This document shows, one piece after another, positions 17,666 to 26,296 of a stretch of 51,988 nucleotides of DNA (its first letter is position 1; every line of letters begins with the position of its first letter). The DNA lies in NCBI GenBank assembly GCA_036266155.1, contig DATANR010000145.1, positions 1 to 51,988 on the forward strand. The letters are read 5' to 3'. This DNA is from SIAJ01 sp036266155 (GTDB lineage Bacteria; Planctomycetota; Planctomycetia; Gemmatales; Gemmataceae). A program made the position numbers and the translations under genes. The notes beneath the pieces were generated by a model, which saw nothing but the letters and a program-made list of their open reading frames with translations, did not search any database and had not been told where the DNA came from.

Positions 17666-19201
17666 ATGAACTGGCGTTGGCCCACTCTACTCGCATGGTG
17701 CGGGTTCCTGTTCTTCTACGGTCTCTCCGGACCGCTCTACCGTACCGAAGCCCTGCGCGCAATCATCGGTCAGTCGGCCCTGGAGGGCCATTGGCTAACG
17801 CCGACGCTCTACGGAGAGCCTTTTCTCACCAAGCCGCCAGGCGTCTATGCCGCGATCGGCCTGGCGAGTTGGCCCATCGGGCATGTCACTGAGGTGAGCG
17901 CGCGGCTGCCGTCGGCGATTGCGGCCACGCTGACGGTCCTATTCGCTTTCTCCACATTGCGGCGATTTGTCGGTGAAAGGCGAGCCTTCGCGGCCGCAAT
18001 GTTGTTGCCGGCGTCGATCCTTTGGCTCGATAAGGTGCCGAGCGCGGAAATTGACATTCTGCAACTCGCTTGGGTGTCAGCGGCGTTGCTGGCATTCTTG
18101 CGCGCGGTTGAAGGTTGTGATTTGGCGGAGACCGAAGCGCAGCGAGGGCGACCTCAACCAGAAGGTGTGTCGCGTCGCCCTCGCTGCGCTTCGGTCTCCG
18201 CCGTATCCAATCCGTGGTGGGTGATCTCACTCCTCTGCGTCACCGGCGGCTTTCTGACCAAATGGACTGCCCCCGCGTTCTTCTACCTCGCGGTCGTGCC
18301 GTTCTTGCTCTGGCGGCGGCAACTGCGTTTACTCGTGAGCCGCGAACATCTCGTCGCGGCCACGTTCGCGACATTCCTGTGTGCCGTTTGGGCCGAACTC
18401 GTCTCGGCCGACGTCGGCTGGCAAACGCTCGCGGACACGGTTCGCCAGGAAGCCGCTCAACGCTTCGCACCGAAGGCCAATGGCAAGCCGTATCCCTTCG
18501 GCGAAAGTCTGGCATTCCCCGCAATCGTTCTCGGGGCCACATTGCCGTGGGCGATCCCGGCGCTCTACGCGCTGCATTCACGATTCTTGCGAAGACTCAA
18601 CGATCGCGAACGCTTGCTGGTCCAATTGCTCCATTGCTGGGCGTGGCCCAATCTACTGTTCTGGTCGCTGCCGGCCCAGCATCATGTGCGTTACGTGCTG
18701 CCCATCGCGCCGGCGATCACGTTGCTGGGTGTCATCGTTTTCGGGCGCTGGATGGGCTCACGACCGAGGCTGGCGACCGTCGCACTTATCTCGGCGATTC
18801 TCACCTGGGCCGTGGTGAAGGTCGGTTTTGTCGAAGTCGCCGTGCCAGAACGAACCGCCGGCCGCAATGCTCGCGAAACCGGCGAACAACTCGCGCATCT
18901 TGTTCCCGAAGGCGAGACACTGTACTTATGTAGACTGAAGGATGAGGGCGTGCTGTTCTACTACGGTCGTCCGGCAATGCGGTTGACAAACTTCGACTGG
19001 CCCTGCGAATCAGCCATCTACGTCTTGATGCTCGATTCCGAATGGCAGTCCGAGTCGCCTCGTGGCCGCTGCGACTACTTAGCCCAGTTGCGCGACCAAC
19101 AACAGGCGCCGATTCACTTGGTTCGGCTTTACTCCCCCGCGGAGCGCATGAACGGATGCCCGCTACCGAACCCGCCAACGTCCTCTCCGTCAGCGCCCTG
19201 A
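17666..19201 (+). CDS. GT39/ArnT-like membrane glycosyltransferase
   Basis: A 511-residue integral membrane protein. The N-terminus (first span at about 5-22, then a loop with acidic TEALRA and LYGEPFLTKPPGVY near residues 50-62) follows the ArnT/PMT pattern, where an acidic loop residue and a KPP motif mark the lipid-linked sugar donor site. About ten more spans follow, including SLLCVTGGFLTKWTAPAFFY. A C-terminal soluble part of about 110 residues ends at 19201. Residues about 153-180 are encoded by a 79-nt palindrome (18124-18202) that interrupts a loop without breaking the frame. The gene overlaps xseA by 46 bp. The sugar and acceptor are not predictable. Confidence 0.82.
   Translation: MNWRWPTLLAWCGFLFFYGLSGPLYRTEALRAIIGQSALEGHWLTPTLYGEPFLTKPPGVYAAIGLASWPIGHVTEVSARLPSAIAATLTVLFAFSTLRRFVGERRAFAAAMLLPASILWLDKVPSAEIDILQLAWVSAALLAFLRAVEGCDLAETEAQRGRPQPEGVSRRPRCASVSAVSNPWWVISLLCVTGGFLTKWTAPAFFYLAVVPFLLWRRQLRLLVSREHLVAATFATFLCAVWAELVSADVGWQTLADTVRQEAAQRFAPKANGKPYPFGESLAFPAIVLGATLPWAIPALYALHSRFLRRLNDRERLLVQLLHCWAWPNLLFWSLPAQHHVRYVLPIAPAITLLGVIVFGRWMGSRPRLATVALISAILTWAVVKVGFVEVAVPERTAGRNARETGEQLAHLVPEGETLYLCRLKDEGVLFYYGRPAMRLTNFDWPCESAIYVLMLDSEWQSESPRGRCDYLAQLRDQQQAPIHLVRLYSPAERMNGCPLPNPPTSSPSAP
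18124..18202. repeat. Palindromic element inserted in frame in a coding gene
   Basis: Perfect 29-bp arms at 18124-18152 and 18174-18202 around a 21-nt spacer. The left arm begins GGCGGAGACCGAAGCGCAGC and the right arm is its exact reverse complement. The encoded stretch is polar and Arg-rich, unlike the rest of the protein, and lies between two membrane spans. It behaves like a selfish palindromic element tolerated inside a loop. Confidence 0.85.
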
Positions 19202-20397
19202 CCGCGCAGATTCGGGCTCGGCTCGAAGGTGACTTCAGCTCCGTCTGGGTCTCCGGCGAAATCTCCAACTTGTCCCGGCCGAGTTCCGGGCACCTTTATT
19301 TCTCGCTGAAAGACGAAGGGGCCATCCTCGGTTCGGTCCTGTATCGCGGCGTCGGTTGGCGCGTCCGCTTCGAGCCGCGCGACGGCATGCACGTGATCGC
19401 ACGCGGGCGCGTGACTATCTATCCGCCACACGGCAAATACCAGTTCTCCATCGAGGAGATTCAACCGAAGGGCATCGGCGCGCTTGAACTTGCGCTACAA
19501 CAATTGCGCGACAAATTGCAAACGAAAGGCTACTTCGACGATCGGCGCAAGAAGCGCTTGCCAGCCTACCCGCGCTCGATTGCGCTCATCACCAGTCCCA
19601 GTGGGGCTGCCGTCCGCGACATGCTCGAACTGCTCGCACGCCGCTGGCCGATTGCGCGTGTGTTCGTCGTCCCTGTGCGTGTGCAAGGCGAAGGGGCCTG
19701 CCACGAGATCGCCGCTGCGATTCGGGCCGTGAATGCTCTCCATGCCGCTGGCTCGCTGCACGTCGATACCATGATCGTCGGCCGCGGTGGCGGCAGTCTC
19801 GAAGACCTCTGGGCGTTCAACGAAGAAGTCGTTGCCGATGCCATCTTCGCTTCGCGCGTCGTTGTCGTGAGTGCCGTCGGCCACGAGATCGACGTGACGA
19901 TTGCCGACCTCGTCGCCGACCACCGGGCCCTGACGCCGAGCCACGCCGTCACCGATCTGACGCCGGATCGCGATGCTTTACTAGCCGGGCTCGCGGAATT
20001 GAACGACCGGTTGCAAGTTGGCATAGGGCGGCGAATCGATATCGCCCGCCAGCGGCTCGACACCATCAAGGATCGCCGTGTTTTCCGCAATCCGTTGGAC
20101 CGCATCCGCGATTGGGAACGGCGGCTCGACGATCTGGATGGTCGTTTGCGGCGCTCGGTAGTTGTACCGATCGATCGCGCAGGTGCCAAAGTCGCGTCGC
20201 TGGCCGGCCGCCTGGAAGGACTCAGCCCCCTCAACGTCCTATCCCGTGGCTATAGCCTGACGCGGACGCCCGATGGGCACGTCATTCACGATGCGTCAAC
20301 CGTCGCGGCCGGCGACACCATCGTTACACGGCTGGCTCGCGGCGAACTTGTTAGCCGGGTCGAAGAAGTCCGTCCGCCCGCATCGGAGGCCCCATGA
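19156..20397 (+). CDS. xseA: Exodeoxyribonuclease VII large subunit
   Basis: A 413-residue protein from ATG 19156, inside the end of the upstream gene; the frame opens at 19042 but the first 38 residues lack family character. Exo VII degrades single-stranded DNA from both ends. The OB-fold N-terminus VLSVSALTAQIRARLEGDF and WVSGEISNLSRPSSGHLYF are diagnostic. The catalytic core follows: ALITSPSGAAVRDML, the DTMIVGRGGGSLEDLW motif and VVSAVGHEIDVTIADLVAD near residue 240. The coiled C-terminal part ends with LNVLSRGYSLTR. Its stop overlaps the xseB start by four bases, consistent with balanced subunit synthesis. Confidence 0.97.
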   Translation: MPATEPANVLSVSALTAQIRARLEGDFSSVWVSGEISNLSRPSSGHLYFSLKDEGAILGSVLYRGVGWRVRFEPRDGMHVIARGRVTIYPPHGKYQFSIEEIQPKGIGALELALQQLRDKLQTKGYFDDRRKKRLPAYPRSIALITSPSGAAVRDMLELLARRWPIARVFVVPVRVQGEGACHEIAAAIRAVNALHAAGSLHVDTMIVGRGGGSLEDLWAFNEEVVADAIFASRVVVVSAVGHEIDVTIADLVADHRALTPSHAVTDLTPDRDALLAGLAELNDRLQVGIGRRIDIARQRLDTIKDRRVFRNPLDRIRDWERRLDDLDGRLRRSVVVPIDRAGAKVASLAGRLEGLSPLNVLSRGYSLTRTPDGHVIHDASTVAAGDTIVTRLARGELVSRVEEVRPPASEAP

Positions 20398-20693
20398 ATA
20401 TGAATCCAACGCCGACGTTCGAGGAAGCCCTTGCCGAATTGGAACAAATCCTGCGCGCTTTGGAAGACGGCGCCACGACGCTCGAAGAGAGCTTGACCCG
20501 CTACGAGCGCGGCGTCGCTCTCTTGAAGACGTGTTATGGCAAGCTCCAGGTGGCCGAGCACAAGATTTCGTTGCTCGCCGGACTGGACACCGACGGCAAG
20601 CCGAGACTGGAACCGTTCGACCATGCGGCATCGGATGTCGGCGACGGGAAACGGCGACAGGTGAAAAGCAAAGCGAAGGACGGGATGTACTGA
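20394..20693 (+). CDS. xseB: Exodeoxyribonuclease VII small subunit
   Basis: A 99-residue protein that begins in the ATGA overlap with xseA. The family core is FEEALAELEQILRALEDGATTLEESLTRYERGVALLKTC; it is cited here only by its landmarks FEEAL (about residue 7) and LEESL...YERG (about 31-44), which form the two helices that bind XseA. The C-terminal 35 residues are charged and less conserved. Confidence 0.95.
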   Translation: MNMNPTPTFEEALAELEQILRALEDGATTLEESLTRYERGVALLKTCYGKLQVAEHKISLLAGLDTDGKPRLEPFDHAASDVGDGKRRQVKSKAKDGMY

Positions 20694-20795
20694 GCGCTTC
20701 GTCAGCTTGTCCTTGATTCACTTTGCATCATAAAGTAAACTTCTCCCAGACAATTCGGCTATCATGGTGCGATCGCGGGCGCGAGGTCCTAATCG

Positions 20796-21692
20796 TTGGC
20801 TGCCGAATTCTTTAGCGACTTGGAACGACGGCGAGTGTTGATCGAGGAAGGGCTGCGCACGGGGCTTGCGCTGATAACGGCCGAGGCACCGCAGGCACTC
20901 GCGGAGGCGGTGGCCTATAGCCTGCTCGCCCATGGCAAACGGCTGAGACCTTTGCTAGTCATGCTCGCCTGTGAGGCATCCGGTGGGACTTCCGAAAATG
21001 CGATTCCCGCTGGCTGTGCCGTCGAGATGGTACATGCCTATTCATTAATTCACGACGATCTACCGGCGATGGACGACGACGACCTCCGCCGCGGCCAGCC
21101 GACGTGCCACAAGAAATTTGGAGAGGCTCTAGCGATTTTGGCGGGCGACGCCTTGTTGACGGGTGCGTTTCAGGTGTTGGCCGAAGGTTATCCGCCCCCG
21201 ATCGCGGCGGTTAGTATCGCGGAGTTGGCCCGCGGAGCCGGGGCCGCTGGCATGGTCGCCGGGCAAGTGCTCGATCTGGCCCCCGAGGGCAAAGTGCCGA
21301 TGACCGCCATGCCGCGAACCGTCGAAGACTTGGAGGGCATCCACCGCCGCAAAACCGGGGCGCTATTTCTGTCGTCATTGCGGCTTGGCAGTATCGCCGC
21401 TTGCGGCGTAGCGAGTCCCGCACTGGACCGCTTCGGCCATGCCTTCGGCCTCGCCTTCCAGATCGCGGACGATCTGATCGACGTCCAAGGATCAGTAGCC
21501 GAGGCCGGCAAGCGGGTGGGCAAGGACGCGGCGCGCGGTAAATTAACGTTTCCAGGCCTCTTAGGCATCGAAGAAAGTCGCCGTCGGACCAAAGATTTAT
21601 TCTTGGAGGCGACGACCGCCCTCGAGACCCTCGGCCCACGAGCGAAGTCGCTCGCGGACCTGGCGAAGTACGTGATGGAACGCGACCATTGA
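20796..21692 (+). CDS. ispA: Prenyl (farnesyl/geranylgeranyl) diphosphate synthase
   Basis: A 298-residue enzyme that starts with TTG at 20796, preceded by GAGGT about 10 nt upstream. It joins isopentenyl diphosphate to allylic diphosphates. The first Asp-rich motif is HDDLPAMDDDDLRRG near residue 85 and the second is QIADDLIDVQG near 222. GKRLRPLL and HAYSLIHDD are the usual N-terminal marks. The residues before the first motif suggest a short-chain (C15/C20) product, but chain length cannot be fixed by eye. It precedes dxs by about 70 bp; the two are a classic isoprenoid pair and follow xseAB as in many bacteria. Confidence 0.94.
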   Translation: MAAEFFSDLERRRVLIEEGLRTGLALITAEAPQALAEAVAYSLLAHGKRLRPLLVMLACEASGGTSENAIPAGCAVEMVHAYSLIHDDLPAMDDDDLRRGQPTCHKKFGEALAILAGDALLTGAFQVLAEGYPPPIAAVSIAELARGAGAAGMVAGQVLDLAPEGKVPMTAMPRTVEDLEGIHRRKTGALFLSSLRLGSIAACGVASPALDRFGHAFGLAFQIADDLIDVQGSVAEAGKRVGKDAARGKLTFPGLLGIEESRRRTKDLFLEATTALETLGPRAKSLADLAKYVMERDH

Positions 21693-21760
21693 GTTTTCTC
21701 CCCTCCCATTAGGCAGGGGAAACGGACCGACGGATCGACCGACCGATACGAGGAAAAGGA

Positions 21761-23677
21761 ATGACGACGCCGATACTGCCGACGATCAGTTCACCCGATG
21801 ATCTTCACGGCCTGTCCGAGCCGGAACTCGGTCGGCTCGCGCAAGAGATTCGCGACGAGCTGGTTCGCGTGCTCAGCATTCGCCCTGCGCACTTCGCCAG
21901 CAACCTCGGGGTCGTTGAACTGGCGTTGGCGCTGCACCTCGTCTTCGACTTCCGCCGCGACCGCTTGATTTGGGACACCGGCCACCAGATTTACCCACAC
22001 AAATTGATCACCGGCCGCTTCAAGGACTTTGCGAACATCCGGACCAAGGGTGGCCTGATGGGCTACCCAAATCCGCATGAAAGCGAGTACGACCTGTTCA
22101 TGACCGGCCATGCCGGCAGCAGCGTGTCGACGGTGTCCGGCCTCCGATCGGCCGACGACTTGAACGGCGAAAAGGAACGTCGTGCGGTCGCCGTCATCGG
22201 TGACGGCGCGTTCGTTTCCGGCGTTGTCTTTGAAGCGCTCAACAACATCGCTGGCATGAATCAGGATGTGCTCGTCATCCTGAACGACAACAAGATGTCG
22301 ATCTGTCCACGGACCGGCGGCCTCGCGGCCTACCTTGATCAGTGCCGCATGACGTCGCTCTACCAGGGATCGAAGAAGGGCATCAACTATCTACTCTCGA
22401 AGATCCCCGTCATTGGCGACATGGCGCATTCGGCCCTGGAGCAACTTCGCGATGGGATGAAGGCCGCTCTCAAGGAGGGCATGCTCTTCGAAGAGATGGG
22501 CTTCCGCTACTTTGGCCCATTCGACGGTCACGACTTGCCCGGCATGATCCGCATCTTGCGTGACCTAAAGGGCCAGAAAGGCCCGTTGCTGCTGCACGTC
22601 TTTACCGAGAAGGGCCACGGCGTCCCGCAGGCGAGCGAGGACCCGGTCAAGTTCCACACGCCGCCGGTCTTCACGAAGGTCGGGCCGGAACGGACGAACA
22701 TCGAGACGAAGAAGGGCGGCTCGAAGGCGTACACGGACGCGATGAGCACGGCCATCGCCGAGGCGCTCGCGAGCAATTCCAAGACGACGGTGATGACGGC
22801 CGCCATGTGCCAGGGGAACAAACTCGAGACGATCCGCGATCAATTCCCAGATCGCTTCTTCGACGTCGGCATCTGTGAAGCGCACGCCGTCGCCTTCGCG
22901 GCCGGGCAGGCGAAGGCCGGCCTGCGGCCGATCGTCGACATCTACTCGACGTTCTTGCAGCGATCGTTCGACCAGATCTTCCAAGAAGTCGCACTGCAAG
23001 ATTTGCCGGTCGTTTTCACGCTCGACCGCGCCGGGCTGACGGGCCCGGATGGCCCCACGCATCACGGTGTGTTCGACATCCCGTACATGCGGCTGTTCCC
23101 GAATCTCGTCGTCATGGCACCCGGCGATGAGATGGATGTCAAGCCGATGCTCGACTTCGCTTTGCGACAAACTCATCCGGCGTCGATCCGCTATCCGAAG
23201 GCGAATCTTGAGACGGTGAAGCGTGAGTTCGCCCCGATCGAACTCGGCAAGGCCGAAGTCATCGAGGACGGCGACGATGGCGCCTTCATCGTGTTCGGCT
23301 CGATGGTCCCGACCGCATTGCAAGCGGCGCACAAGCTACGCGATGAAGGTCTGAATCTGACGGTCATCAACGCCCGCTTTGTGAAACCGTTTGATCGCGA
23401 CACGATTTTGCCGCTGATCGAACGACTGCCGTTCGCGATCACGGTGGAAGAAGGCACGCTCGAAGGCGGTTTCGGCAGCGCCGTGCTTGAAGCCTGCAAC
23501 GCTGAGCGCGTCGACGCCCGCCACGTGATCCGCCTGGGCATCCCGGACCGCTTCATCGAGCACGCCGAACGCGGCGAACTGCTCGCCGACCTCGGTCTGG
23601 ATGTCGAAGGTCTGTGCCGAGCGGCGAGACGAGCGTTTGCTCAGGGGCGGGAAGAGGATTTGTCGGCGGTGGGCTGA
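21761..23677 (+). CDS. dxs: 1-deoxy-D-xylulose-5-phosphate synthase
   Basis: A 638-residue thiamine-diphosphate enzyme that condenses pyruvate and glyceraldehyde-3-phosphate in the first step of the MEP isoprenoid pathway. The N-terminal domain has PAHFASNLGVVELALALH, DTGHQIYPHKLITGR and the TPP-binding GDGAFVSGVVFEALNN with NDNKMSI. The middle domain has ICEAHAVAFAAGQAKAGLRP with the catalytic Glu and the transketolase signature DRAGLTGPDGPTHHGVFD. The C-terminal domain has the VEEGTLEGGFGSAVLEA ligand loop. Length is normal. A clear AGGAAAAGGA ribosome site precedes ATG 21761. Confidence 0.97.
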   Translation: MTTPILPTISSPDDLHGLSEPELGRLAQEIRDELVRVLSIRPAHFASNLGVVELALALHLVFDFRRDRLIWDTGHQIYPHKLITGRFKDFANIRTKGGLMGYPNPHESEYDLFMTGHAGSSVSTVSGLRSADDLNGEKERRAVAVIGDGAFVSGVVFEALNNIAGMNQDVLVILNDNKMSICPRTGGLAAYLDQCRMTSLYQGSKKGINYLLSKIPVIGDMAHSALEQLRDGMKAALKEGMLFEEMGFRYFGPFDGHDLPGMIRILRDLKGQKGPLLLHVFTEKGHGVPQASEDPVKFHTPPVFTKVGPERTNIETKKGGSKAYTDAMSTAIAEALASNSKTTVMTAAMCQGNKLETIRDQFPDRFFDVGICEAHAVAFAAGQAKAGLRPIVDIYSTFLQRSFDQIFQEVALQDLPVVFTLDRAGLTGPDGPTHHGVFDIPYMRLFPNLVVMAPGDEMDVKPMLDFALRQTHPASIRYPKANLETVKREFAPIELGKAEVIEDGDDGAFIVFGSMVPTALQAAHKLRDEGLNLTVINARFVKPFDRDTILPLIERLPFAITVEEGTLEGGFGSAVLEACNAERVDARHVIRLGIPDRFIEHAERGELLADLGLDVEGLCRAARRAFAQGREEDLSAVG

Positions 23678-23689
23678 GGGGGACGCGCC

Positions 23690-23968
23690 ATGGCTGGAAT
23701 CGAACGGCGGTACAGCAAGGAAGAATACGCACGCCGCGGCGACGCGATGTACGAACTCAAGGTGCGCCCGCACTTGAAGCCGAGCGACGCTGAGCGCGTG
23801 GTCGCTATCGATATTGAGACCGGTGAATATGAAATCGCCGATTCCGATTTGGATGCCAGTCGTCAATTGCGTGCACGTTTGCCGAATGCCCAGAGCTGGT
23901 TAGTCCGAGTCGGCTCACGGTACGTACATCGGTTTGGTGGCCGCACCGCGAAGGTCGACAAGAAATGA
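23690..23968 (+). CDS. Small conserved protein paired with retropepsin-like protease
   Basis: A 92-residue soluble protein, 12 bp after dxs and overlapping the protease gene at 23965 by four bases (ATGA). The N-terminal RRYSKEEYARRGDAMYE segment is helical. The middle, VAIDIETGEYEIADSDLDAS followed by RQLRARLPNAQSWLVRVG, has an alternating strand/helix pattern. It ends SRYVHRFGGR. Comparable small proteins are common in planctomycetes and cyanobacteria, usually without known role. The tight coupling to a protease suggests a partner, substrate or regulator. The function is unknown. Confidence 0.8.
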   Translation: MAGIERRYSKEEYARRGDAMYELKVRPHLKPSDAERVVAIDIETGEYEIADSDLDASRQLRARLPNAQSWLVRVGSRYVHRFGGRTAKVDKK

Positions 23969-24327
23969 CTGGCGTTGTCCGCCAGCGCGAAGCGCGCATC
24001 AAATTGCGCGTGGTTGGCCCGCGTGGTCAACGTGTCATTGTTGAGGCAGTGATTGACACGGGTTACACCGGTTGGCTGACCCTTCCGCCGAGCCTGATCG
24101 CAACTCTTCGATTGCCGTGGACGGACGTGACGCCAGTGATCCTTGCCGACGGCAATGAAGCATATTTCGATGTCTTCGACGCCAACGTCATTTGGAATCG
24201 TCGTAAGCTGGCAATCAAAGTTGATCAGGCCGATGCAACGCCATTGGTGGGCATGTCGATGTTGGAAGGCTGCCAACTCAAAATTGATGTGCGACCGGGA
24301 GGAAAGGTGCAAATCAAAAGTTGTTGA
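23965..24327 (+). CDS. Clan AA (retropepsin-like) aspartic protease
   Basis: A 120-residue protein. The aspartic protease active-site motif is AVIDTGYTGWLTLPPS (D-T-G near residue 31), and the second conserved element is the hydrophobic-Gly flap end PLVGMSMLEGCQLKIDV near residue 95, equivalent to the retropepsin I-I-G-R segment. Such single-domain proteins must dimerise to form the active site. It has no signal peptide, so it acts in the cytoplasm. It is translationally coupled to the 92-residue gene. The metallophosphatase gene follows after 16 bp, so all three may share a transcript. Confidence 0.85.
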   Translation: MTGVVRQREARIKLRVVGPRGQRVIVEAVIDTGYTGWLTLPPSLIATLRLPWTDVTPVILADGNEAYFDVFDANVIWNRRKLAIKVDQADATPLVGMSMLEGCQLKIDVRPGGKVQIKSC

Positions 24328-24343
24328 AGTCCTGCGTGGCGCC

Positions 24344-25051
24344 ATGTCCCACCGAACCATTGCCGTCGGCGATATTCACGGTTGCGCAACTGCTCTCGAC
24401 TCACTTCTCAGATCGATCGATCCCAAACCCGACGACACGCTCATAACGCTTGGTGACTACATTGATCGTGGTCCGAATTCGCGTGCGGTGATCGACAAGC
24501 TGATCCTCCTCGCCGGGCAATGCCGCCTGATCCGCCTTGTTGGCAATCACGAAGAAATGCTGATGCAGGCTTGGAGCGACAAGGCGGCGATCAAGAAATG
24601 GCTCGAAGTCGGCGGCGTCGATACGTTGCGATCGTATGGCTGGGTGCGCGGCGGCGCGCCCCGACCGTTGCGTGAATGGTTCCCCAGGCCGCATCAAGAG
24701 TTCATTGAAGGTTGCCAATCCTACTGGGAGACGCCAACGCACATTTTTGTGCATGCCGGCGTTTTACCAGACTTGGCGCTCAATCAGCAGCCGGCGGCGG
24801 CACTGCGTTGGCGTGTGGCCAGCGCGGAGAACGCCTTGCCGCACTGTTCCCAGAAAACCGTCGTGGTGGGCCATACCCCGCAATTCTCCGGCGACATTCT
24901 CGATCTTGGTCACCTCGTGTGCATCGATACGAATTGCGTTCGCCGCGGCTGGTTAACGGCTGTGAATGTTGAGTCGGGACAAATCTGGCAGGCGAACCAG
25001 GCTGGTGAAACCCGCAAAAATCGATTGCGATCGGCAACAGTCCGTGTGTAA
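24344..25051 (+). CDS. PPP-type serine/threonine protein phosphatase (metallophosphatase)
   Basis: A 235-residue protein from ATG 24344; an upstream in-frame start at 24143 lies inside the protease gene. All metal-binding motifs of the PPP/ApaH superfamily are present in order: GDIHGC near residue 9, GDYIDRGPNS near 41, GNHEEM near 70, FVHAGV near 134 and VVGHTP near 172. It resembles PrpA/PrpB-like bacterial tyrosine or Ser/Thr phosphatases. It needs two metal ions such as Mn2+. No cognate kinase is adjacent. Confidence 0.93.
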   Translation: MSHRTIAVGDIHGCATALDSLLRSIDPKPDDTLITLGDYIDRGPNSRAVIDKLILLAGQCRLIRLVGNHEEMLMQAWSDKAAIKKWLEVGGVDTLRSYGWVRGGAPRPLREWFPRPHQEFIEGCQSYWETPTHIFVHAGVLPDLALNQQPAAALRWRVASAENALPHCSQKTVVVGHTPQFSGDILDLGHLVCIDTNCVRRGWLTAVNVESGQIWQANQAGETRKNRLRSATVRV

Positions 25052-25082
25052 AATTGCCATTGGCCTGTGTTGAGAGGTTTCA

Positions 25083-25382
25083 ATGTCGACAGCAACCGTA
25101 GATACGATCGCTGAGGGGGTGATCTGGGATCGAGTGTTGCGATCACCTGCAATTCCGCTATCAGCAGAGGCTGCGCGGTACTTTCTCCGGATGCAGTTTC
25201 CGAAAGAAGATCAGGACCGAATGCACAAGCTTGCCGCGAAAGCGCGCGAAGGATCGCTGTCGACAATTGAGAGCGTCGAACTTCGGAACTATGAGCGCGT
25301 CGGCAATTTGCTCGCCTTGATGAAGTCTCAAGCGCGCCGACGAATAAAAAAAGTCAAGACAGCAAACGGCATGGGGTCGTGA
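25083..25382 (+). CDS. Small helical protein paired with HNH endonuclease
   Basis: A 99-residue protein with two predicted helices. The segment FPKEDQDRMHKLAAKAREG, then LSTIESVELRNYERVGNLLALMKSQARR, is the conserved core of a small family that I recall being encoded just before HNH nucleases in planctomycetes and cyanobacteria. The end is basic (KKVKTANG). It lies 6 bp before the HNH gene. No enzyme motif is seen. It could be a partner or antitoxin-like regulator of the nuclease; that is inference. Confidence 0.75.
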   Translation: MSTATVDTIAEGVIWDRVLRSPAIPLSAEAARYFLRMQFPKEDQDRMHKLAAKAREGSLSTIESVELRNYERVGNLLALMKSQARRRIKKVKTANGMGS

Positions 25383-25388
25383 GCCGAC

Positions 25389-25799
25389 ATGGATCATGCC
25401 GTCGAGTCGTTGGTTTGGGGAAGGGCTCTATCGAGATGTGAATACTGCCAGATGCCGCAGAAATTCGACGGCTTTACCCATGAAATCGATCATGTGATTG
25501 CGCGGAAGCATAGAGGCCGAACGATTGCGGCCAACCTCGCCTTGGCTTGCTTCCCGTGCAACAATCACAAGGGCCCGAACATCGCGGGCGTTGATCGGAT
25601 AACACGTCGGCTTACTCCTCTGTTCAATCCACGTCGGCACAAATGGTCCCGCCATTTCCGTTGGAGTGGCCCGATCCTGATCGGAAGGACGCCAATTGGG
25701 AGAGTGACCATCGCGGTCCTGGAAATCAACTTCTTTGAGCGGGTCTTGTTACGTGATTCGCTGATCGCCGAGGGCGTGTTCCCGCCCTCGACAGACTGA
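25389..25799 (+). CDS. HNH endonuclease
   Basis: A 136-residue protein. Two zinc-type pairs, CEYC (residues 17-20) and CFPC near residue 54, surround the catalytic HEIDHVIARKHRG and the NLALACFPCNNHKG segment. Together they make the H-N-H beta-beta-alpha-metal fold that nicks or cuts DNA. The C-terminal part (RWSGPILIGRTPIGRVT) is typical of a stand-alone HNH group that has a small upstream partner. There are no nearby phage genes or methylase, so neither homing nor restriction is supported. Confidence 0.88.
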   Translation: MDHAVESLVWGRALSRCEYCQMPQKFDGFTHEIDHVIARKHRGRTIAANLALACFPCNNHKGPNIAGVDRITRRLTPLFNPRRHKWSRHFRWSGPILIGRTPIGRVTIAVLEINFFERVLLRDSLIAEGVFPPSTD

Positions 25800-25814
25800 G
25801 GTCTATGCTCTCCT

Positions 25815-26057
25815 TTACACCCGCTCCGAATGCCGCTCACGCCGGTTCGCCGGGCACGATTTCGTCCCCGCCGTCAGCACCGTGTGAATCTCGTCGGCCG
25901 ACATGCCGCGTTCGATCATTTCGCGCTTGAGCGCGATCATGCGGGCGCGCGTCCAGGCGCCGCCAAGTACGGCGAAGATAGGAATGAGCAATCCACCCGC
26001 GACGGCCACCAGGCCGATGAATTCGCCGGGCTTGAAGTGAGAGAGCAATTCGGTCAT
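25815..26057 (-). CDS. Small membrane protein
   Basis: An 80-residue protein from ATG 26057 with GGAG upstream. One hydrophobic span covers about residues 14-34 (FIGLVAVAGGLLIPIFAVL). It is followed by a basic, cytosolic helix (RARMIALKREMIERGMSADEIHTVL). The span plus an E-R-G-x-S-x-x-E-I tail is common in small bacterial inner-membrane proteins of unknown role. It converges with the HNH gene, 15 bp away. Confidence 0.7.
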   Translation of the reverse strand: MTELLSHFKPGEFIGLVAVAGGLLIPIFAVLGGAWTRARMIALKREMIERGMSADEIHTVLTAGTKSCPANRRERHSERV

Positions 26058-26296
26058 GGGTTGGACTCCGATGGGCTCGCCGCGGACCGGCCCCGTCATC
26101 ATAGTGTGTACGCGTGATTCGTTGGCCGCGTCCGTTCATTTTGATTTGGTTTGCGGAATTGTTCCGGTCGCTTGCGTGAAGTCGCTCGCTTCGAATACAA
26201 TTCTCATTACCTGCCTTTGGCCGATGGCCGCCTGAACTTTGTTGCTTCGTGTTGGTTCCACCCAATCTCGTTTGCTCGACCAACGAGGTTCCATCC

